Shown one piece after another: positions 52,342 through 64,000 of a DNA stretch of 64,000 nucleotides. Numbering within the stretch: the stretch's first letter is position 1; each line of letters begins with the position of its first letter. The stretch lies in NCBI RefSeq assembly GCF_001187865.1, contig NZ_LGIT01000003.1:62001-126000 (forward strand), in the 5' to 3' direction. The translations under genes were made by a program, and so were the position numbers. Under the pieces are notes generated by a model. That model was not told the DNA's origin. It did no database searches and saw only the letters and a list, made by a program, of their open reading frames with translations. This DNA is from Klebsiella sp. RIT-PI-d. GTDB lineage: Bacteria; Pseudomonadota; Gammaproteobacteria; Enterobacterales; Enterobacteriaceae.

Positions 52342-53673
52342 GTGGTGAAGGAACGTAGAACCGAACTGGTCGAGGGATTTCGCCATTCCGTTCCCTATAT
52401 AAATGCGCATCGGGGTAAAACGTTCGTCATCATGCTGGGCGGCGAGGCCATTGAGCATGAGAACTTCTCCAGCATTGTTAACGACATTGGCCTGTTGCAC
52501 AGCCTCGGCATTCGTCTGGTGCTGGTTTACGGTGCCCGCCCGCAAATTGATGCCAACCTGGCGGCACATCATCACGAGCCGGTTTATCACAAACATATCC
52601 GGGTCACCGATGCCAAAACGCTGGAACTGGTAAAACAGGCTGCGGGTTTGCTACAGCTGGATATTACTGCGCGTCTCTCTATGAGCCTTAATAACACCCC
52701 GCTTCAGGGTGCTCATATTAATGTGGTCAGCGGCAACTTTATTATTTCTCAGCCGCTGGGTGTCGATGACGGTGTGGATTATTGCCACAGCGGCCGCATT
52801 CGGCGCATTGATGAAGAGGCGATCCATCGCCAGTTAGACAGCGGGGCTATCGTGCTGATGGGTCCGGTCGCGGTATCGGTCACCGGTGAGAGCTTTAACC
52901 TGACCTCGGAAGAAGTCGCCACCCAGCTGGCTATCAAGCTCAAGGCTGAAAAAATGATCGGCTTCTGCTCCTCGCAAGGGGTATATAACGAGTCAGGGGA
53001 CATTATTTCAGAACTGTTCCCTAATGAAGCGCAGGCGCGGGTTGAAGCGCTTGAAGCACAGGGCGATTACCATTCCGGCACCGTGCGCTTCCTGCGCGGC
53101 GCGTTAAAAGCCTGCCGCAGCGGCGTGCGGCGTAGCCACCTCATTAGCTACCAGGAAAACGGCGCGCTATTACAAGAGCTGTTCTCCCGCGACGGTATTG
53201 GCACACAGATTGTGATGGAGAGTGCCGAGCAGATCCGTCGCGCGACCATCAATGATATTGGCGGCATTCTTGAGCTTATCCGTCCGCTGGAGCAGCAGGG
53301 CATTCTGGTGCGCCGCTCGCGCGAACAGCTGGAAATGGAGATCGATAAATTTACCATCATCCAGCGCGATAACCTGACGATTGCCTGCGCGGCGCTGTAC
53401 CCGTTTGTGGAAGAGAAAATCGGTGAAATGGCCTGCGTGGCGGTGCATCCGGATTATCGTAGCTCTTCGCGGGGCGAAGTTCTGCTCGACAGGGTAGCGT
53501 CTCAGGCCAGGCAAATGGGGCTCGACAAGCTGTTTGTACTAACCACCCGCAGTATCCACTGGTTTCAGGAGCGCGGCTTTACGCCAGTGGATGTCGACCT
53601 GCTGCCGGACAGTAAAAAAGAGATGTATAACTATCAGCGACGATCAAAAGTGCTGATGGCCGATCTCACCTGA
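52342..53673 (+). CDS. argA: N-acetylglutamate synthase
   Basis: ArgA makes N-acetylglutamate, the first step of arginine synthesis, and is inhibited by arginine. The 443-residue protein has an amino acid kinase-like domain (residues about 1-280) and a GNAT acetyltransferase domain (about 295-440, with [25 protein letters not shown] for acetyl-CoA). The start is GTG at 52342, with GAGG before it, giving [19 protein letters not shown] as in E. coli. Confidence 0.97.
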   Translation: MVKERRTELVEGFRHSVPYINAHRGKTFVIMLGGEAIEHENFSSIVNDIGLLHSLGIRLVLVYGARPQIDANLAAHHHEPVYHKHIRVTDAKTLELVKQAAGLLQLDITARLSMSLNNTPLQGAHINVVSGNFIISQPLGVDDGVDYCHSGRIRRIDEEAIHRQLDSGAIVLMGPVAVSVTGESFNLTSEEVATQLAIKLKAEKMIGFCSSQGVYNESGDIISELFPNEAQARVEALEAQGDYHSGTVRFLRGALKACRSGVRRSHLISYQENGALLQELFSRDGIGTQIVMESAEQIRRATINDIGGILELIRPLEQQGILVRRSREQLEMEIDKFTIIQRDNLTIACAALYPFVEEKIGEMACVAVHPDYRSSSRGEVLLDRVASQARQMGLDKLFVLTTRSIHWFQERGFTPVDVDLLPDSKKEMYNYQRRSKVLMADLT

Positions 53674-53683
53674 CGACATTCGG

Positions 53684-55519
53684 CTAGCTGATTTTTTCAA
53701 AAAAGGCTGTCAGCCCGCTACGACGTTCAGTTCGGGTGACGACGGCCTGCGCCAGCAGCTTATCATCGGCATACAGTGACAAACGCTGTCGCGCCCGGGT
53801 AATGGCGGTGTAAACCAGCTCCCGCGTTACCAGCGGCACGCTCTGGGCAGGCAGGATCAGCGCCGCGTGATCGAATTCCGATCCCTGGGATTTATGTACC
53901 GTCATGGCCCACGCCGTATCATGTTCCGGCAAGCGCCCCGGATGAAATGACTTAACCGTACCGTCGGGCATCGGGAACCAGACGCGCATCCCCTGCTCGC
54001 CTTCCAGCGCCACGCCAATATCGCCGTTAAAAAGCCCCAGCGCGCTATCGTTCCGGGCAATCATTATGGGTCGCCCCGGATACCAGCGAGAGTGGCGCGG
54101 TAACGTCATATGGCGTTTTCGGGCCAGCGCCTGCTCCAGCTGCGTATTCAGGCCGCTAACCCCGTACGGACCTTCACGCAGCGCGCAGAGAAGCTGAAAT
54201 TCGCTGAATGCCGCCAGCACGGCATCAGGCTGCGCATTTTCACGCAGCAGGGTCAGATAATGCGCATAGCCGCTTAATGCATCGTCCAGCATCGACTGAT
54301 ACTCATCCTGCGTGCGCAGCGGCTTGAGGTTGATATCATCAAAGCCCTGCGAACAGACGGTTTTCAGCGAGCGCTTATCGCCGCAGTTAACCGCCGCCGC
54401 CAGTTGGCCAATACCGGAGTGGCTGGTGAAACGGTAACTTTTTTGCAGTAGACATAAGCTGTCCCGCAGCGCGCCGGCACCGCTATCTTTCCCCGCCGGA
54501 ACCGCGGTTCCCGTCAGGCGCGAAAGCTCAGCCGCGCGAGCGGGCGTATAGCCACCGTTAACCCACGCGCAGATATCGCCCAGCACCGCACCGGCTTCAA
54601 CCGAGGCCAGCTGATCGCGATCGCCGAGGAAAATAATCCGTCCGTGCGCCGGTAGCGCGTCAATCAGGCGCGACATCATCGGCAAATCAATCATTGACGC
54701 TTCATCCACCACCAGCACATCCAGATGCAGCGGGTTCGCAGCGTGATAACGCATTCGCTGGCTACCGGGCTGCGCGCCGAGCAGGCGATGCAGCGTACTG
54801 GCGTCGGTGGGAAGCAGTTTTTTTTGCGCCTCGGTCAGCGGCAGACGACGCAGCGCCGCCCCCAGCGATTCGGTCAGCCTGGCAGCGGCTTTGCCGGTGG
54901 GCGCAGCCAGCCGGATACGGCATTTATCGTCTGACATCTGTACCAGCGCCGCCAGCAGTTTTGCCACGGTCGTCGTCTTGCCGGTACCGGGGCCGCCAGA
55001 GATAACCGAAATACGACGGGTCAGCGCGACCGCCGCCGCTACTTTTTGCCAGTCAATGTCTTCAGAAGAGGGAAACAGTACGTTAAGGATTTCTGCCAGC
55101 TGCGTTTCATCTACCGCCATTGGCTGATTTTGTTCGCTGAAAAAGCGGGCAACGCTAAGTTCATTACGCCACATGCGATTAAGGTAAAGCCGCCCGTCAT
55201 GAAGCATGACGGGCGCAGGTGTCTCATCGCAGCTCACCGCAGCTGACTGCATCATCAGCGCGTTCCAGTCGTCCGGAGCATCAGCACAAGCGAAAATTTG
55301 CGCCCATATTTCGCCTGCTTTACCTGTCACATGCGCATCCGGAGCGAGGCGCGAAAGTGGCAGGCAGACGTGCCCTTCTCCTGCGTCGCGACTGAGCACT
55401 GCCGCAGCCAGCATCACCGCCGGATGCTCTTTTTCGGCCACCATGAGAGCAAACTGCACATCCAGCGGGCGCAGAAGTTTGTGGGTTACGGCCTCAAGTA
55501 ACAGTGCCTGTAAATTCAT
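53684..55519 (-). CDS. recD: Exodeoxyribonuclease V alpha subunit
   Basis: RecD is the fast 5'-3' helicase of RecBCD. The 611-residue protein (608 in E. coli) has Walker [16 protein letters not shown] near residue 170, the [13 protein letters not shown] Walker B, and the C-terminal motifs [13 protein letters not shown] and YTAITRARQ. It overlaps recB by four bases (ATGA) and closes the recC-ptrA-recB-recD run. argA converges on it ten bases away with no clear terminator between. Confidence 0.98.
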   Translation of the reverse strand: MNLQALLLEAVTHKLLRPLDVQFALMVAEKEHPAVMLAAAVLSRDAGEGHVCLPLSRLAPDAHVTGKAGEIWAQIFACADAPDDWNALMMQSAAVSCDETPAPVMLHDGRLYLNRMWRNELSVARFFSEQNQPMAVDETQLAEILNVLFPSSEDIDWQKVAAAVALTRRISVISGGPGTGKTTTVAKLLAALVQMSDDKCRIRLAAPTGKAAARLTESLGAALRRLPLTEAQKKLLPTDASTLHRLLGAQPGSQRMRYHAANPLHLDVLVVDEASMIDLPMMSRLIDALPAHGRIIFLGDRDQLASVEAGAVLGDICAWVNGGYTPARAAELSRLTGTAVPAGKDSGAGALRDSLCLLQKSYRFTSHSGIGQLAAAVNCGDKRSLKTVCSQGFDDINLKPLRTQDEYQSMLDDALSGYAHYLTLLRENAQPDAVLAAFSEFQLLCALREGPYGVSGLNTQLEQALARKRHMTLPRHSRWYPGRPIMIARNDSALGLFNGDIGVALEGEQGMRVWFPMPDGTVKSFHPGRLPEHDTAWAMTVHKSQGSEFDHAALILPAQSVPLVTRELVYTAITRARQRLSLYADDKLLAQAVVTRTERRSGLTAFFEKIS

Positions 55520-58500
55520 TCTGCCATCTCCTCTTTCTCTCCGGCAAACAGGGCGTCAAGCGCGTTAATCAGCTGTTGATTGGGCCGGGTAGTAAAAATA
55601 CCCTGCTGCGGATCCTGACCGTCAATACCGCGTAAAAAGAGATAAATAACGCCGCCGAAATGGCGCTCATAATCATAATCGGCCAGACGGTGACGCAGAA
55701 AACGGTGCAGGGCCAGGCTATAGAGCTGGTACTGCAAATCGTAGCGATGCGCCTGCATCGCCTGCATCATCGCCTGCTGCGTATAGGCGTCACTGCTTTC
55801 CCCCAGCCAGTTAGACTTGTAGTCCAGCAGGTAGTAGCGCCCGTTGTGGCGGAAAACCAGATCGATGAAGCCCTTGAGCATACCGCGCACCTGACGGAAG
55901 TCCAGCACCGGACAGCCTGCGGAGAGCGGATCGAAGCGGCGCATAAGTGCATCCAGCGCTGTCGCATCAAGGGTCTGATTAATGGGCAAATAAAACTCCA
56001 GCTCAACCTGGCGCTGTTTTGCCGGCAGCTCGCTAAGCGCGATACCCTCCGGGGTTAACGGCGCATTGAGGATGGTGGTGATCCACGTCGTCAGTACCGG
56101 CGCCCACTGTTCATCAAAACCGGCCAGCTGTAATTTTTCCCGCATCCATTCATGCTCAACCGGCTGGTTAAAGTCGAGGTCTTCAAACAGGCTGTGTAAA
56201 AAGGTGCCAGGCGATGCGCCGCGCGGAAACTGATGCGGCGTCCATTCTGCTTCGTCGGCAACCTTGCCAACGCCTGCGGCGTCGATATCCAGCCGCGGCA
56301 ACAGATCCTGTGCCACACTGTGTCCGCGCTGTTGCAGGCCCGAATAGCTGGTTACCCGCCACTCATCCACCAGCCGGCGCTGGATCCGACGGGCCGCAAG
56401 CAATTCCTGCGACGCCTGCGGCGGCTGCCAGCGGCTGTTATCCGGCGCGTCAGGGAAGCGAAGCACGATATCGTCGTTACAAACCTCATGCAGGCAGGCG
56501 ACCAGACCCGCGGCATCTCTGGCTTCGCCTTTCTGGATCAGGCGACCCAGCGCACTGTGATGAAGATCGGTTTCACCGGGCTTATCACTGCGACGGCTGG
56601 TTAATGGCGCAATGCCAAGGCTGCAATGCCAGATGGCGCGGGTTAACGCTACGTACAGCAGGCGCAAATCTTCCGCCAGACGCTCGGCTTCAGCCAGCTC
56701 AAGACTTTCATCGCTATGGTTAAGATCGAGAACAGCTTCAAATGACGTGCGGTCGTGATAAAACGCCTGCTCCTGCTTGCGATAGCGCGCGATAAACGGC
56801 AGCCAGACCAGCGAATACTCCAGACCTTTTGATTTATGGATGGTCACGATCTGCACCAGATGCTTGTCGCTTTCAAGGCGCATCTGCTGGCTGGAGGCAT
56901 TGGTATCCGGCTCGGCAATATGCTGCGCCAGCCAGCGTACCAGTGCATGTTCACTCTCCAGCTGCGAGCCGGCTTCCTGTAATAATTCGCTGATATGCAG
57001 AATATCAGTCAGACGCCGCTCACCGCCGGGCGTTGCCAGCAGGTTTTCGGCAATATTTCGCTGCGACATCAGGGCTCGCAGCATGGGCATGACTCCGCGC
57101 TGCTGCCACTGCTGGCGGTAGGCGGTAAACTCTTCAACCACGGCATCCCAGGCAAACTCATCCAGGTTAAGACGCTCAATATCCTGGGCATTCAGTCCGA
57201 GCATGGCCGTCGCCAGCGCGCTGCGCAGCGCATTTTCCCGCTCGGGAGCCAGCACCGCCTGGAGCAGCCACAGCAGCTCCTGCGCTTCCGGCGTTTCAAA
57301 TACGCTGTCGCGGTTAGAAAGATACACTGACGGTATAGACAGGATGTTAAGCGCATCGCGGATAAGCGCGGCTTCCTGACGACTACGCACCAGTACGGTG
57401 ATATCCGATGCCTGCACCGGCCGTGAAAACTCCCCTCGCCAGAGCAGCGCACGCGATTGCTGGCCTGCAATCAGCCAGTCACGAATTTGTGCGGCGCAGA
57501 TTTGCGCCATCGTCGTCTGGTAGTCACCCGAACTAACGCCTTCACCCGGCATCAGCCAGATGTTCATCGCCGGCTGTGTTTCACCGTTCAGCTCAAAACG
57601 CAGCCCCTGATTTCTGGGCGCCGCGTTGACCGGTTTAAACGGGATGTCGCGGAACATAAACGGATTATCGGTCAGGCTGAACAGCCGGTTCACGCTCCCG
57701 ACCATGCCAGGCGCCGATCGCCAGTTGGTGCCCAGCGTGTAGTGCGCGCTGACATCGCCTCTGGCCTTCATATAGGTAAAAATATCTGCGCCACGAAAAG
57801 CATAGATAGCCTGTTTCGGATCGCCAATCAGCAACAGCGCGGTATCGGGTTGCTGCTGCCAGATACGGCGAAAAATACGGTACTGCTGCGGATCGGTATC
57901 CTGAAATTCATCGATCATGGCGACCGGAAAACGCTGACGGATGGCGGCGGCCAGCGCGTCGCCACTCTCGCTATACAGCGCTGCCGCCAGCCTGCCAATC
58001 ATGTCGTCAAAGCCCAGCTCTCCCCGGCGGCGTTTTTCCCGCGCCACCGCATCACGGATCTCGACCATCGCCTGTGCAATCACCAGATCGTCGAGGGTTA
58101 GCGTGCCGCCGAGCAGGGTTTCAATCGCGTCAAATAAAGGATGCTCGGGAGCCGTTCCGCCCGCTTTTGTACGCTCGCGCAAGAACGACTGGCTAAATTT
58201 CTCCAGCGCGTCGGGCAACTGATAAGTGACCGTCTCTTCCTCCGCCCAGGCTGTTATCTTGTCGATCCATTTGCCCTGGTTGCCGCGGTTAAATTTGCGC
58301 CGGTCGATAGCGGAGTTTTCCAGAATGCTGTCCAGTTCTCCTGCCGTTTCGCGCCACTGTGTTTTTATGATCGCGATCCGCTCGAGTATCTGCTGATGCC
58401 GAATAAAGATGGTTTCTTCTGTCCCCGGCGGCGTTTTGATTTTTGGCGCTTCACCCTGTAAATAGCGATCGATAGAGGCCAGCAGATCGCGCGGCCCTTT

Positions 58501-59061
58501 CCACGACGCGTGGATCACCTGGGCGATGTCGCGGCTGAGCGGATAGCAGTGACGCCGCCAGAAATCTGCGCAGGCCTGATAGCGCAACAGCGATTCATCT
58601 TCGATAAGCTGCTGCTCAAAGAGCATTCCGGACTCGAAGGCGTTAAGACTGAGCATCCGCTGACAGAAACCGTGAATAGTGAACACAGCGGCTTCGTCCA
58701 TCTGACGCTCTGCCAGCAACAGAACATCCGCGGCCTGCTGTTTATCCGCGATTTCGTCCAGCAGACTGGCGTACAACGGGTTCGCAGTGGTTTCGCGCAG
58801 GCAGGCAATGCGCAGCTCGTGGATGTTGCTGCGGATACGCCCGCGAAGCTCTTCAGTAGCCGCTTCGGTAAAGGTGACGACCAGCAGCTCTTCGACAAGA
58901 ACGGGTCTGGGGAAAGCCGCCTCGCCGCCCAGTCCGAGTAAAAGACGCAGATACAGTGCGGCGATGGTGAAGGTTTTTCCGGTACCCGCCGAGGCTTCAA
59001 TCAGGCGTTCACCGGTGAGCGGCAAGCGCAGTGGATCAAGGGATTCGGCGGTATCGGTCAT
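55516..59061 (-). CDS. recB: Exodeoxyribonuclease V beta subunit
   Basis: RecB is the 3'-5' helicase and the only nuclease of RecBCD, and loads RecA after Chi. The 1181-residue protein has Walker [21 protein letters not shown] near the N-terminus, the UvrD-like [33 protein letters not shown] and YVALTRA motifs, and the C-terminal nuclease site [27 protein letters not shown] overlaps join it to ptrA upstream and recD downstream. Confidence 0.98.
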   Translation of the reverse strand: MTDTAESLDPLRLPLTGERLIEASAGTGKTFTIAALYLRLLLGLGGEAAFPRPVLVEELLVVTFTEAATEELRGRIRSNIHELRIACLRETTANPLYASLLDEIADKQQAADVLLLAERQMDEAAVFTIHGFCQRMLSLNAFESGMLFEQQLIEDESLLRYQACADFWRRHCYPLSRDIAQVIHASWKGPRDLLASIDRYLQGEAPKIKTPPGTEETIFIRHQQILERIAIIKTQWRETAGELDSILENSAIDRRKFNRGNQGKWIDKITAWAEEETVTYQLPDALEKFSQSFLRERTKAGGTAPEHPLFDAIETLLGGTLTLDDLVIAQAMVEIRDAVAREKRRRGELGFDDMIGRLAAALYSESGDALAAAIRQRFPVAMIDEFQDTDPQQYRIFRRIWQQQPDTALLLIGDPKQAIYAFRGADIFTYMKARGDVSAHYTLGTNWRSAPGMVGSVNRLFSLTDNPFMFRDIPFKPVNAAPRNQGLRFELNGETQPAMNIWLMPGEGVSSGDYQTTMAQICAAQIRDWLIAGQQSRALLWRGEFSRPVQASDITVLVRSRQEAALIRDALNILSIPSVYLSNRDSVFETPEAQELLWLLQAVLAPERENALRSALATAMLGLNAQDIERLNLDEFAWDAVVEEFTAYRQQWQQRGVMPMLRALMSQRNIAENLLATPGGERRLTDILHISELLQEAGSQLESEHALVRWLAQHIAEPDTNASSQQMRLESDKHLVQIVTIHKSKGLEYSLVWLPFIARYRKQEQAFYHDRTSFEAVLDLNHSDESLELAEAERLAEDLRLLYVALTRAIWHCSLGIAPLTSRRSDKPGETDLHHSALGRLIQKGEARDAAGLVACLHEVCNDDIVLRFPDAPDNSRWQPPQASQELLAARRIQRRLVDEWRVTSYSGLQQRGHSVAQDLLPRLDIDAAGVGKVADEAEWTPHQFPRGASPGTFLHSLFEDLDFNQPVEHEWMREKLQLAGFDEQWAPVLTTWITTILNAPLTPEGIALSELPAKQRQVELEFYLPINQTLDATALDALMRRFDPLSAGCPVLDFRQVRGMLKGFIDLVFRHNGRYYLLDYKSNWLGESSDAYTQQAMMQAMQAHRYDLQYQLYSLALHRFLRHRLADYDYERHFGGVIYLFLRGIDGQDPQQGIFTTRPNQQLINALDALFAGEKEEMAE

Positions 59062-61946
59062 TCATTCTCTCTCAATAAAGGCAGGGATTGCTGTAGCGCA
59101 CTGACGCTCTCCCAGGTTTTCCAGCCGTCGGGACGCGCATATTCTGCTTTTCCGCTCTGGCTTCCTGAAACCTGAGATAATATCGCCATGCCCTGGGGCT
59201 TCACCACCGTTTGATGGAAGAAATCGGCTAATTTTTGTGGCGTCAGTCGTTCTACCTCGGCAATCACCTTGTCCCGTGAATCAAAACGCAGATTTCCGCG
59301 GTCGAAATCCTTGCTCAGTTTCGAGGCTTCTTCATCCAGCGTTTGCGGCGCTTCACGCATCTGCGCGACCACCGCCTGCTGAATTTGGGCAAACTCTTCC
59401 GGTTTCATGGCCCGCAGCTTTTCTTCTGCGGTCGGGAAGAAGGCTTTATAGCGATCCCACAAATATGCCGGCTGCTTATCGTTGCTTTGTAGCAGGAATC
59501 CCATGCCCCACTGCCGTCCGACGCTCATCGGGAAGGCAAAAACCGCATAGCCCAATTGCTCTTCAGTACGCAGCTGGCTGTAAAACCACGGCTGCACAAT
59601 TTGCCCTAATAGCGCACTGGCGGCAGCGCTGCTGTATTCATCACTTTGGGCAGGAATAAATACCGCCCCCAGCGCCGAGTCAGTACTGCTGCCTGCTTTT
59701 TCAAAAATGATCGACTGCGATTTTTCGACCACCACCTCTTTGTTACGGCTCCACTCTTTCCCCTCGGTACCCAACTGTTTTTGCACGTTGTACGCCAGCT
59801 GTTTGGCCTGGGCAACGGAGAGGTTGCCGAGGATCAGGAATTCTGGCCGCGCGCCTTTTTTCAACGTTTCACGATACTCCATCACTTCTTTCAGAGTGAT
59901 GGACGGCAGCAGGGCGCGGCGTTCTTCGCGCTGGAAATAGGGTACCTGCGACAACGTCTGGATCGGCATTATTGCCTGTTCATACGCTTTACCTTTCTCT
60001 GCGGAATCCAGCATCTGGATGTACCAGGATTTTGCCTGGACAAGCTGTTCCTCCGTTGGAGTAAAGCTGAAATAGCCGCTAAGCAAGGTTTCAAACAGCT
60101 TCGGTAGCCGCTGCGTATAGCCGTCCGCATTGACCATCAGACCATTATTGGCATTAGTGGAAAAACCGATCCCTCCCACCGAGGCCTGATTGCTTAGCTG
60201 ATCCAGGGCGATACCTGCCAGATAGTCGTTCAGGGCGAACATTACCTGATGACGGGCGCTGTCCATAGCCTGCGGATTGCGCAACACCATTGAGACATCT
60301 GCTTTCGGCTCTCCGGCAAAGTAGCGGCTGGGCATATACAGTACGCGCAGCGCCGGATCGTCCACAATCAGCTCCGGCTGGTTATAGGTTTTCTCAGGCT
60401 TGATTAAAGTGAAATCATCCGGAATATAGGGGTTAAGTTCCGGTAGCTTAAGCGCAATGGTGCTGGCTTTTTGCTGCCAGTCAGCAAACGTTTTATCACT
60501 GATTTTGTCGACCTGATAAGGCGCGTTAACGAAATACGCGGTTTTGTTATGCGGCTCGTCGGGGCTGATATACCAGATACGCGCATTCTGCGGCGTCATC
60601 ATCGCCAGACGCGCTTTTACGGCTTCTGCATCATATTGATCGGCAATGTTGACGGCATCCAGCGTATGTTCAACCGGCACGCGGATCATGGTGTCCGCCA
60701 GCCATTCTACGTAGCTCATATCACGGGTGATGGACGGATAGCGAAAATCGAGATCCAGTACGTGTGCCAGCTCATCGAAATAGCGTTTATCAACGCCCTT
60801 CTCACGCAGCAGATTCAGATAGCTGAAAATAGCCGCGACGACTTCATCACGGTGTGCCAGCCCTTTGTCCGTCAAGGTCGCCGAAATGGCCAGTACGCCG
60901 CTGTTGCCGTTAACCACCGGATCGGAGTCGGCGCGGATCCCTTCAACCAGACCTTTTTCCTGTAGCCAGTCAGAGAGCGTACCGGGGCTTCGGTTGCCAA
61001 TCAGGTAGGTCACCAGCTCGTCAGTCTTACTGCGGAACTGCGCAGTATTATTGTCGATGCGAAATTCCACCCGCAGCACTTTGCGCGGCAGCGCGGGAAC
61101 ATAATGAATGATCAGCCCTTTTTGCGCGTCAGTTACCACCGGGACGGTGATTTCCGGCTGAGTGATATTTTTATTCGGCACGCGGCCATAGGTTTCTGCG
61201 GCAATTTTTGCCAGTTCCGGCAGCGACTTATTACTGTAAATCACCGCTTTCATCAGGTTAGCGGAGTAATAACGATCGCGGAATTCCACCAACGCCTTAT
61301 GCACCGGATTACCCGGTTTATCACTCAGGGTCTCCAGATTCCCGCCGGAAAATTGCGAACCGGGGTGCGCCGGGTTAATGGTTTCCGCACTGACCTGCGC
61401 CATGCGCATACCATCACGCGAGCGTGCCATAGTGAGTTCAGCATTGACGGCATTGCGTTCGCGACTGGCATATTTCTCCGCCAGCTGCGGAGCCGCTATT
61501 GCGTCTGCCAGACGATCGACCGCGCCTTCCAGCGCATTATTCTCGACCTCCAGATAGTAGGCCGTGCGATACGGTGCGGTGCTGGCGTTATGGCTGCCGC
61601 CGTGCATTTTCAGGAATTCCGCAAGGCTGTCCGGCTGCGGGTATTTTTTTGAACCCATCAGCGTCATATGTTCGAGATAGTGAGCAAGCCCCTGGTGAGA
61701 CGCCGGATCGGACAGTGAACCGACCGGCAGCACCAGCGCCGACAGCGATTTCACCGCCTGCGCATCCGAAACCAGCAGAACCACGATACCGTTATCAAGG
61801 CGAATCGCCTGATACTGCCGGGGATCTTTTTCGCTTTTACGGATGGTTTCCTGTACCGGCTGCCATCCTGTGTTTGCCTGACCGACATTTGCCCAGAGAG
61901 CAAGTAACACAACCAATGTTTTTAACCAGGTGCTGCTTATAGGCAT
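59058..61946 (-). CDS. ptrA: Pitrilysin (protease III)
   Basis: Pitrilysin is a periplasmic zinc protease of the M16 family that degrades small peptides. The 962-residue protein has a Sec signal (MPISSTWLKTLVVLLALWAN, cleavage after VGQA) and the inverted zinc motif HYLEH at residues 89-93 (ligands His89, His93, catalytic Glu92). It sits between recC and recB as in other enterobacteria, overlapping recB by four bases and 15 bases after recC, though it has no role in recombination. Confidence 0.98.
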   Translation of the reverse strand: MPISSTWLKTLVVLLALWANVGQANTGWQPVQETIRKSEKDPRQYQAIRLDNGIVVLLVSDAQAVKSLSALVLPVGSLSDPASHQGLAHYLEHMTLMGSKKYPQPDSLAEFLKMHGGSHNASTAPYRTAYYLEVENNALEGAVDRLADAIAAPQLAEKYASRERNAVNAELTMARSRDGMRMAQVSAETINPAHPGSQFSGGNLETLSDKPGNPVHKALVEFRDRYYSANLMKAVIYSNKSLPELAKIAAETYGRVPNKNITQPEITVPVVTDAQKGLIIHYVPALPRKVLRVEFRIDNNTAQFRSKTDELVTYLIGNRSPGTLSDWLQEKGLVEGIRADSDPVVNGNSGVLAISATLTDKGLAHRDEVVAAIFSYLNLLREKGVDKRYFDELAHVLDLDFRYPSITRDMSYVEWLADTMIRVPVEHTLDAVNIADQYDAEAVKARLAMMTPQNARIWYISPDEPHNKTAYFVNAPYQVDKISDKTFADWQQKASTIALKLPELNPYIPDDFTLIKPEKTYNQPELIVDDPALRVLYMPSRYFAGEPKADVSMVLRNPQAMDSARHQVMFALNDYLAGIALDQLSNQASVGGIGFSTNANNGLMVNADGYTQRLPKLFETLLSGYFSFTPTEEQLVQAKSWYIQMLDSAEKGKAYEQAIMPIQTLSQVPYFQREERRALLPSITLKEVMEYRETLKKGARPEFLILGNLSVAQAKQLAYNVQKQLGTEGKEWSRNKEVVVEKSQSIIFEKAGSSTDSALGAVFIPAQSDEYSSAAASALLGQIVQPWFYSQLRTEEQLGYAVFAFPMSVGRQWGMGFLLQSNDKQPAYLWDRYKAFFPTAEEKLRAMKPEEFAQIQQAVVAQMREAPQTLDEEASKLSKDFDRGNLRFDSRDKVIAEVERLTPQKLADFFHQTVVKPQGMAILSQVSGSQSGKAEYARPDGWKTWESVSALQQSLPLLRENE

Positions 61947-61961
61947 TCACGAACCTCATCA

Positions 61962-64000
61962 TTATGACTGATTAAAGCGATATATCGGCAGCAGATAACG
62001 CTCAGCTTGCTCAATAATGGCTTCATAGTACGACGGCTCCAGGGTGCGCCACAGACGCTGATACCAGATATCTGCGCCCTCGCCGCTCACGACCATATTC
62101 CCTTCATACGTTTGAAGAAATTTGCTACGTGCTTTTAACTGCGTTTCATCGTCCTTTAACATGGCATTATTTTCCGCGTCATAACAGGCTTTTATCCATG
62201 CCCCCCCACTTTCTGGCAGCAGTAAAAGCGGCTCGGTCATCCCCTTGAGATAACCTGCCACCAGCTCATCAAGATAAGCCTGTGCCTGCGTGGGCGGCAG
62301 CGGAGGAAAATGCCACGACCCGTCTTTGCGCACCAGTAACCGGCTTTCACCTGTTCCCCCGCTGGCACAGTAGACAAGGTGTTCCAGCCAAAGTTGCATA
62401 CCCTGTGACACGCTGAGCAGCGAAGGCCTCCAGCGGAGTAACCCGTCGGGCTGCACCTGCTGAAGCCAGCCGGTAATGGCGATCCCACTGCATTGCAGGT
62501 CGATTTCAAGACTCTGGCTGGGCTGGCGGTGTTCAATAACGCGGTCGGCCAGGGTTTGCATCTCCTGCAACTGCGTGTCCCAGACAATCTCCCCAAACGC
62601 GCCGTAAGGCAGTTCCCCCGCCGCGCGATAGCGCCGGAACATTTTATCGGCGTCTTCTTCGTCGACCAGCGTATTCAGTAATTGCTGATTGAGCTGATAT
62701 CGGGTTAGCCCCTCAAGGGTGAAAGGCTCAGCATCCGGGATTTCGCTCTCTTCTGCCCGGAAATTGACGCGTAATCGCTGCTGAAAAAAAGCGCGCACCG
62801 GATGCGCCCAAAAGCGTTGTAACTGCTCAAAAGGCAGAGTGTCGAGCGTTAATGGCGGCAGCGGTTGAATGAACGCCGGATGTGCCTCTCCCTGCTGACT
62901 GGCCGCCGCCAGCCACTCGCGGGCATAGCTTTGCCGCTCATCGCTTTTGAAGTTTTCAGCGTCAAATGGCATCCGGGTATGCAGATGCATGATGTGTTCT
63001 TTTACTCGTCGTTCGCTTTCATCACAGTTACAATTTTCGTCCCCGGCGAGATAGTGGCTTTGACCGATGTAATCCACCAGTTCCTGCACCAGTACCGAAG
63101 GGTAACGTTCACTGTTATCCTGGATTGAGCGGCCAATGTAGCTGATATAGAGCTTCTGTTCGGCAGACATCAGGGCTTCGAGAAACAGATAACGGTCATC
63201 GTCACGGCGGCTACGGTCGCCGCGCTGCGGTTTGTGGCTCATCAGATCAAAGCCAAGCGGCGACAGACTACGCGGATAGATCCCGTCGTTCATGCCCAAT
63301 AAACATACGGCTTTAAAAGGAATAGAGCGCATGGGCATGAGGGTGCAGATGTTGACCGGTCCGGCGAGGAATCGCTGGCTGATACGCTCCTGGTCCAGTC
63401 TTAGTGCCAGCTCATCACGCAACAGCGACAGCGGTACAGGCTCGCCATAATGCGATCCGGTGCCCTGCTCAATGATCGCCTGCCACTGTTGCTCAATAAG
63501 CGCCAGCGCTGCCTCGGTGTCCTGATCGGGGAGGAAAAAGTCATTAAGCATTTCACGGCAAACCGGAAGCCACTCGGTAAGCGGACGATCCTGCATTAAT
63601 CCGCGACGCCAGAGGTTAAGCTGCATTAGCAGCGAGGCCAGATGCCCGACCAGCTCGGCAATAAGTCCGCTGGACTCGTCGTACGGCAGAACGGCGCGCC
63701 ACTCGCCTTCGCGGCTTTCCATCGCGTAGCCAAGCAGCATACGCGTCAGGCCGAATTGCCAGGTATGTTGCCCGGTCGCCGGTAATTCAAGTTCACGCAC
63801 GTTGTCGTCGTCCATGCCCCAGCGCACACCGGATTCATTTACCCACTGACGCAAATAACGCAGCCCTTCTTCATTGATGTTAAAACGTGCGGCCAGCACC
63901 GGAACATCCAGGAGCGCCAGTACGTCTTCCGACACAAAGCGGCTGTCCGGGAGTGAAAGCAGGCTGATAAACGCCTGCAGCGCCGGATGAGACTGACGCG
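61962..64000 (-). CDS. recC: Exodeoxyribonuclease V gamma subunit (5' part beyond window)
   Basis: RecC holds RecBCD together, splits the strands and reads Chi. The window holds the C-terminal 679 codons of about 1122; the frame is open to the edge (SHPALQAFISLLSLPDSRF just inside it). Segments RISQRFLAGPVNICTLMPMRSIPFKAV, CLLGMNDGIYPRSL and GDRSRRDDDRYLFLEALMS match E. coli RecC. The C-terminal third is less conserved, as usual. An internal GTG at 63935 is not its start. Confidence 0.96.
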   Translation of the reverse strand, partial: RQSHPALQAFISLLSLPDSRFVSEDVLALLDVPVLAARFNINEEGLRYLRQWVNESGVRWGMDDDNVRELELPATGQHTWQFGLTRMLLGYAMESREGEWRAVLPYDESSGLIAELVGHLASLLMQLNLWRRGLMQDRPLTEWLPVCREMLNDFFLPDQDTEAALALIEQQWQAIIEQGTGSHYGEPVPLSLLRDELALRLDQERISQRFLAGPVNICTLMPMRSIPFKAVCLLGMNDGIYPRSLSPLGFDLMSHKPQRGDRSRRDDDRYLFLEALMSAEQKLYISYIGRSIQDNSERYPSVLVQELVDYIGQSHYLAGDENCNCDESERRVKEHIMHLHTRMPFDAENFKSDERQSYAREWLAAASQQGEAHPAFIQPLPPLTLDTLPFEQLQRFWAHPVRAFFQQRLRVNFRAEESEIPDAEPFTLEGLTRYQLNQQLLNTLVDEEDADKMFRRYRAAGELPYGAFGEIVWDTQLQEMQTLADRVIEHRQPSQSLEIDLQCSGIAITGWLQQVQPDGLLRWRPSLLSVSQGMQLWLEHLVYCASGGTGESRLLVRKDGSWHFPPLPPTQAQAYLDELVAGYLKGMTEPLLLLPESGGAWIKACYDAENNAMLKDDETQLKARSKFLQTYEGNMVVSGEGADIWYQRLWRTLEPSYYEAIIEQAERYLLPIYRFNQS

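Noticed and set aside
61962-63935. RecC starting at the internal GTG at 63935
   Set aside because: The reading frame and the similarity to RecC continue to the window edge; the true start lies outside.

Overview
The window is core chromosome of an enterobacterium close to Escherichia, Salmonella and Citrobacter. Nearly every protein can be aligned by eye from memory with its E. coli K-12 counterpart at nearly the same length, and the gene order from the cas/cysH region through eno, pyrG, relA, barA, csrB, sdaCB, gcvA, csdAE, the initiator tRNAs, argA and recDB-ptrA-recC is the K-12 order. Differences from K-12 (no mazEF between relA and mazG, no genes between queD and queE except a CRISPR array, a LysR-type gene between queE and eno, a glycerate kinase in the gud operon) point to a Citrobacter/Salmonella/Enterobacter-like genome. 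The sequence alone does not fix the species.

Left end (1-15250): a type I-E CRISPR-Cas operon reads leftward, cas3-casA-casB-casC-casD-casE-cas1, with cas1 cut by the window edge. Its proteins are of the variant found in Salmonella and E. coli O157 rather than K-12. It is followed by the sulfate-assimilation genes cysJIH (leftward), divergent queD, and a 28-repeat I-E array whose transcription must run leftward, towards queD, from a leader on its right. Array and cas genes are therefore about 5.4 kb apart.

Middle (15250-33910): queE; an AT-rich stretch with a LysR-type regulator that looks acquired; eno and pyrG; mazG, relA and rlmD; the hybrid sensor kinase gene barA on the other strand; and a D-glucarate operon gudP-gudX-gudD-garK.

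Right half (33910-64000): yqcA-truC-yqcC; the CsrA-sequestering RNA CsrB with an upstream UvrY-type operator; syd; queF and ppnN; the serine uptake and deamination pair sdaC-sdaB; xni; gcvA-ygdD-rlmM with the divergent sRNA GcvB; ygdI; the csdA-csdE sulfur-transfer pair and tcdA; mltA; three initiator tRNA-Met genes; amiC; argA behind two ARG boxes; and recD-recB-ptrA-recC, with recC running off the edge.

Functional links inside the window: BarA (through UvrY, not present here) controls CsrB; QueD, QueE and QueF are three of the four enzymes from the GTP-derived precursor to preQ1; GudP, GudD and GarK carry glucarate from uptake to 2-phosphoglycerate, the substrate of the nearby enolase; CysJIH with the CRISPR-Cas locus and array form the most variable region. 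I found no clear undescribed system. The points most worth a second look are the array's repeat-end variants, the inverted repeats sharing an arm upstream of csrB, the inverted repeats upstream of gudP, the T-stem covariation among the initiator tRNAs, and the acquired-looking LysR gene.
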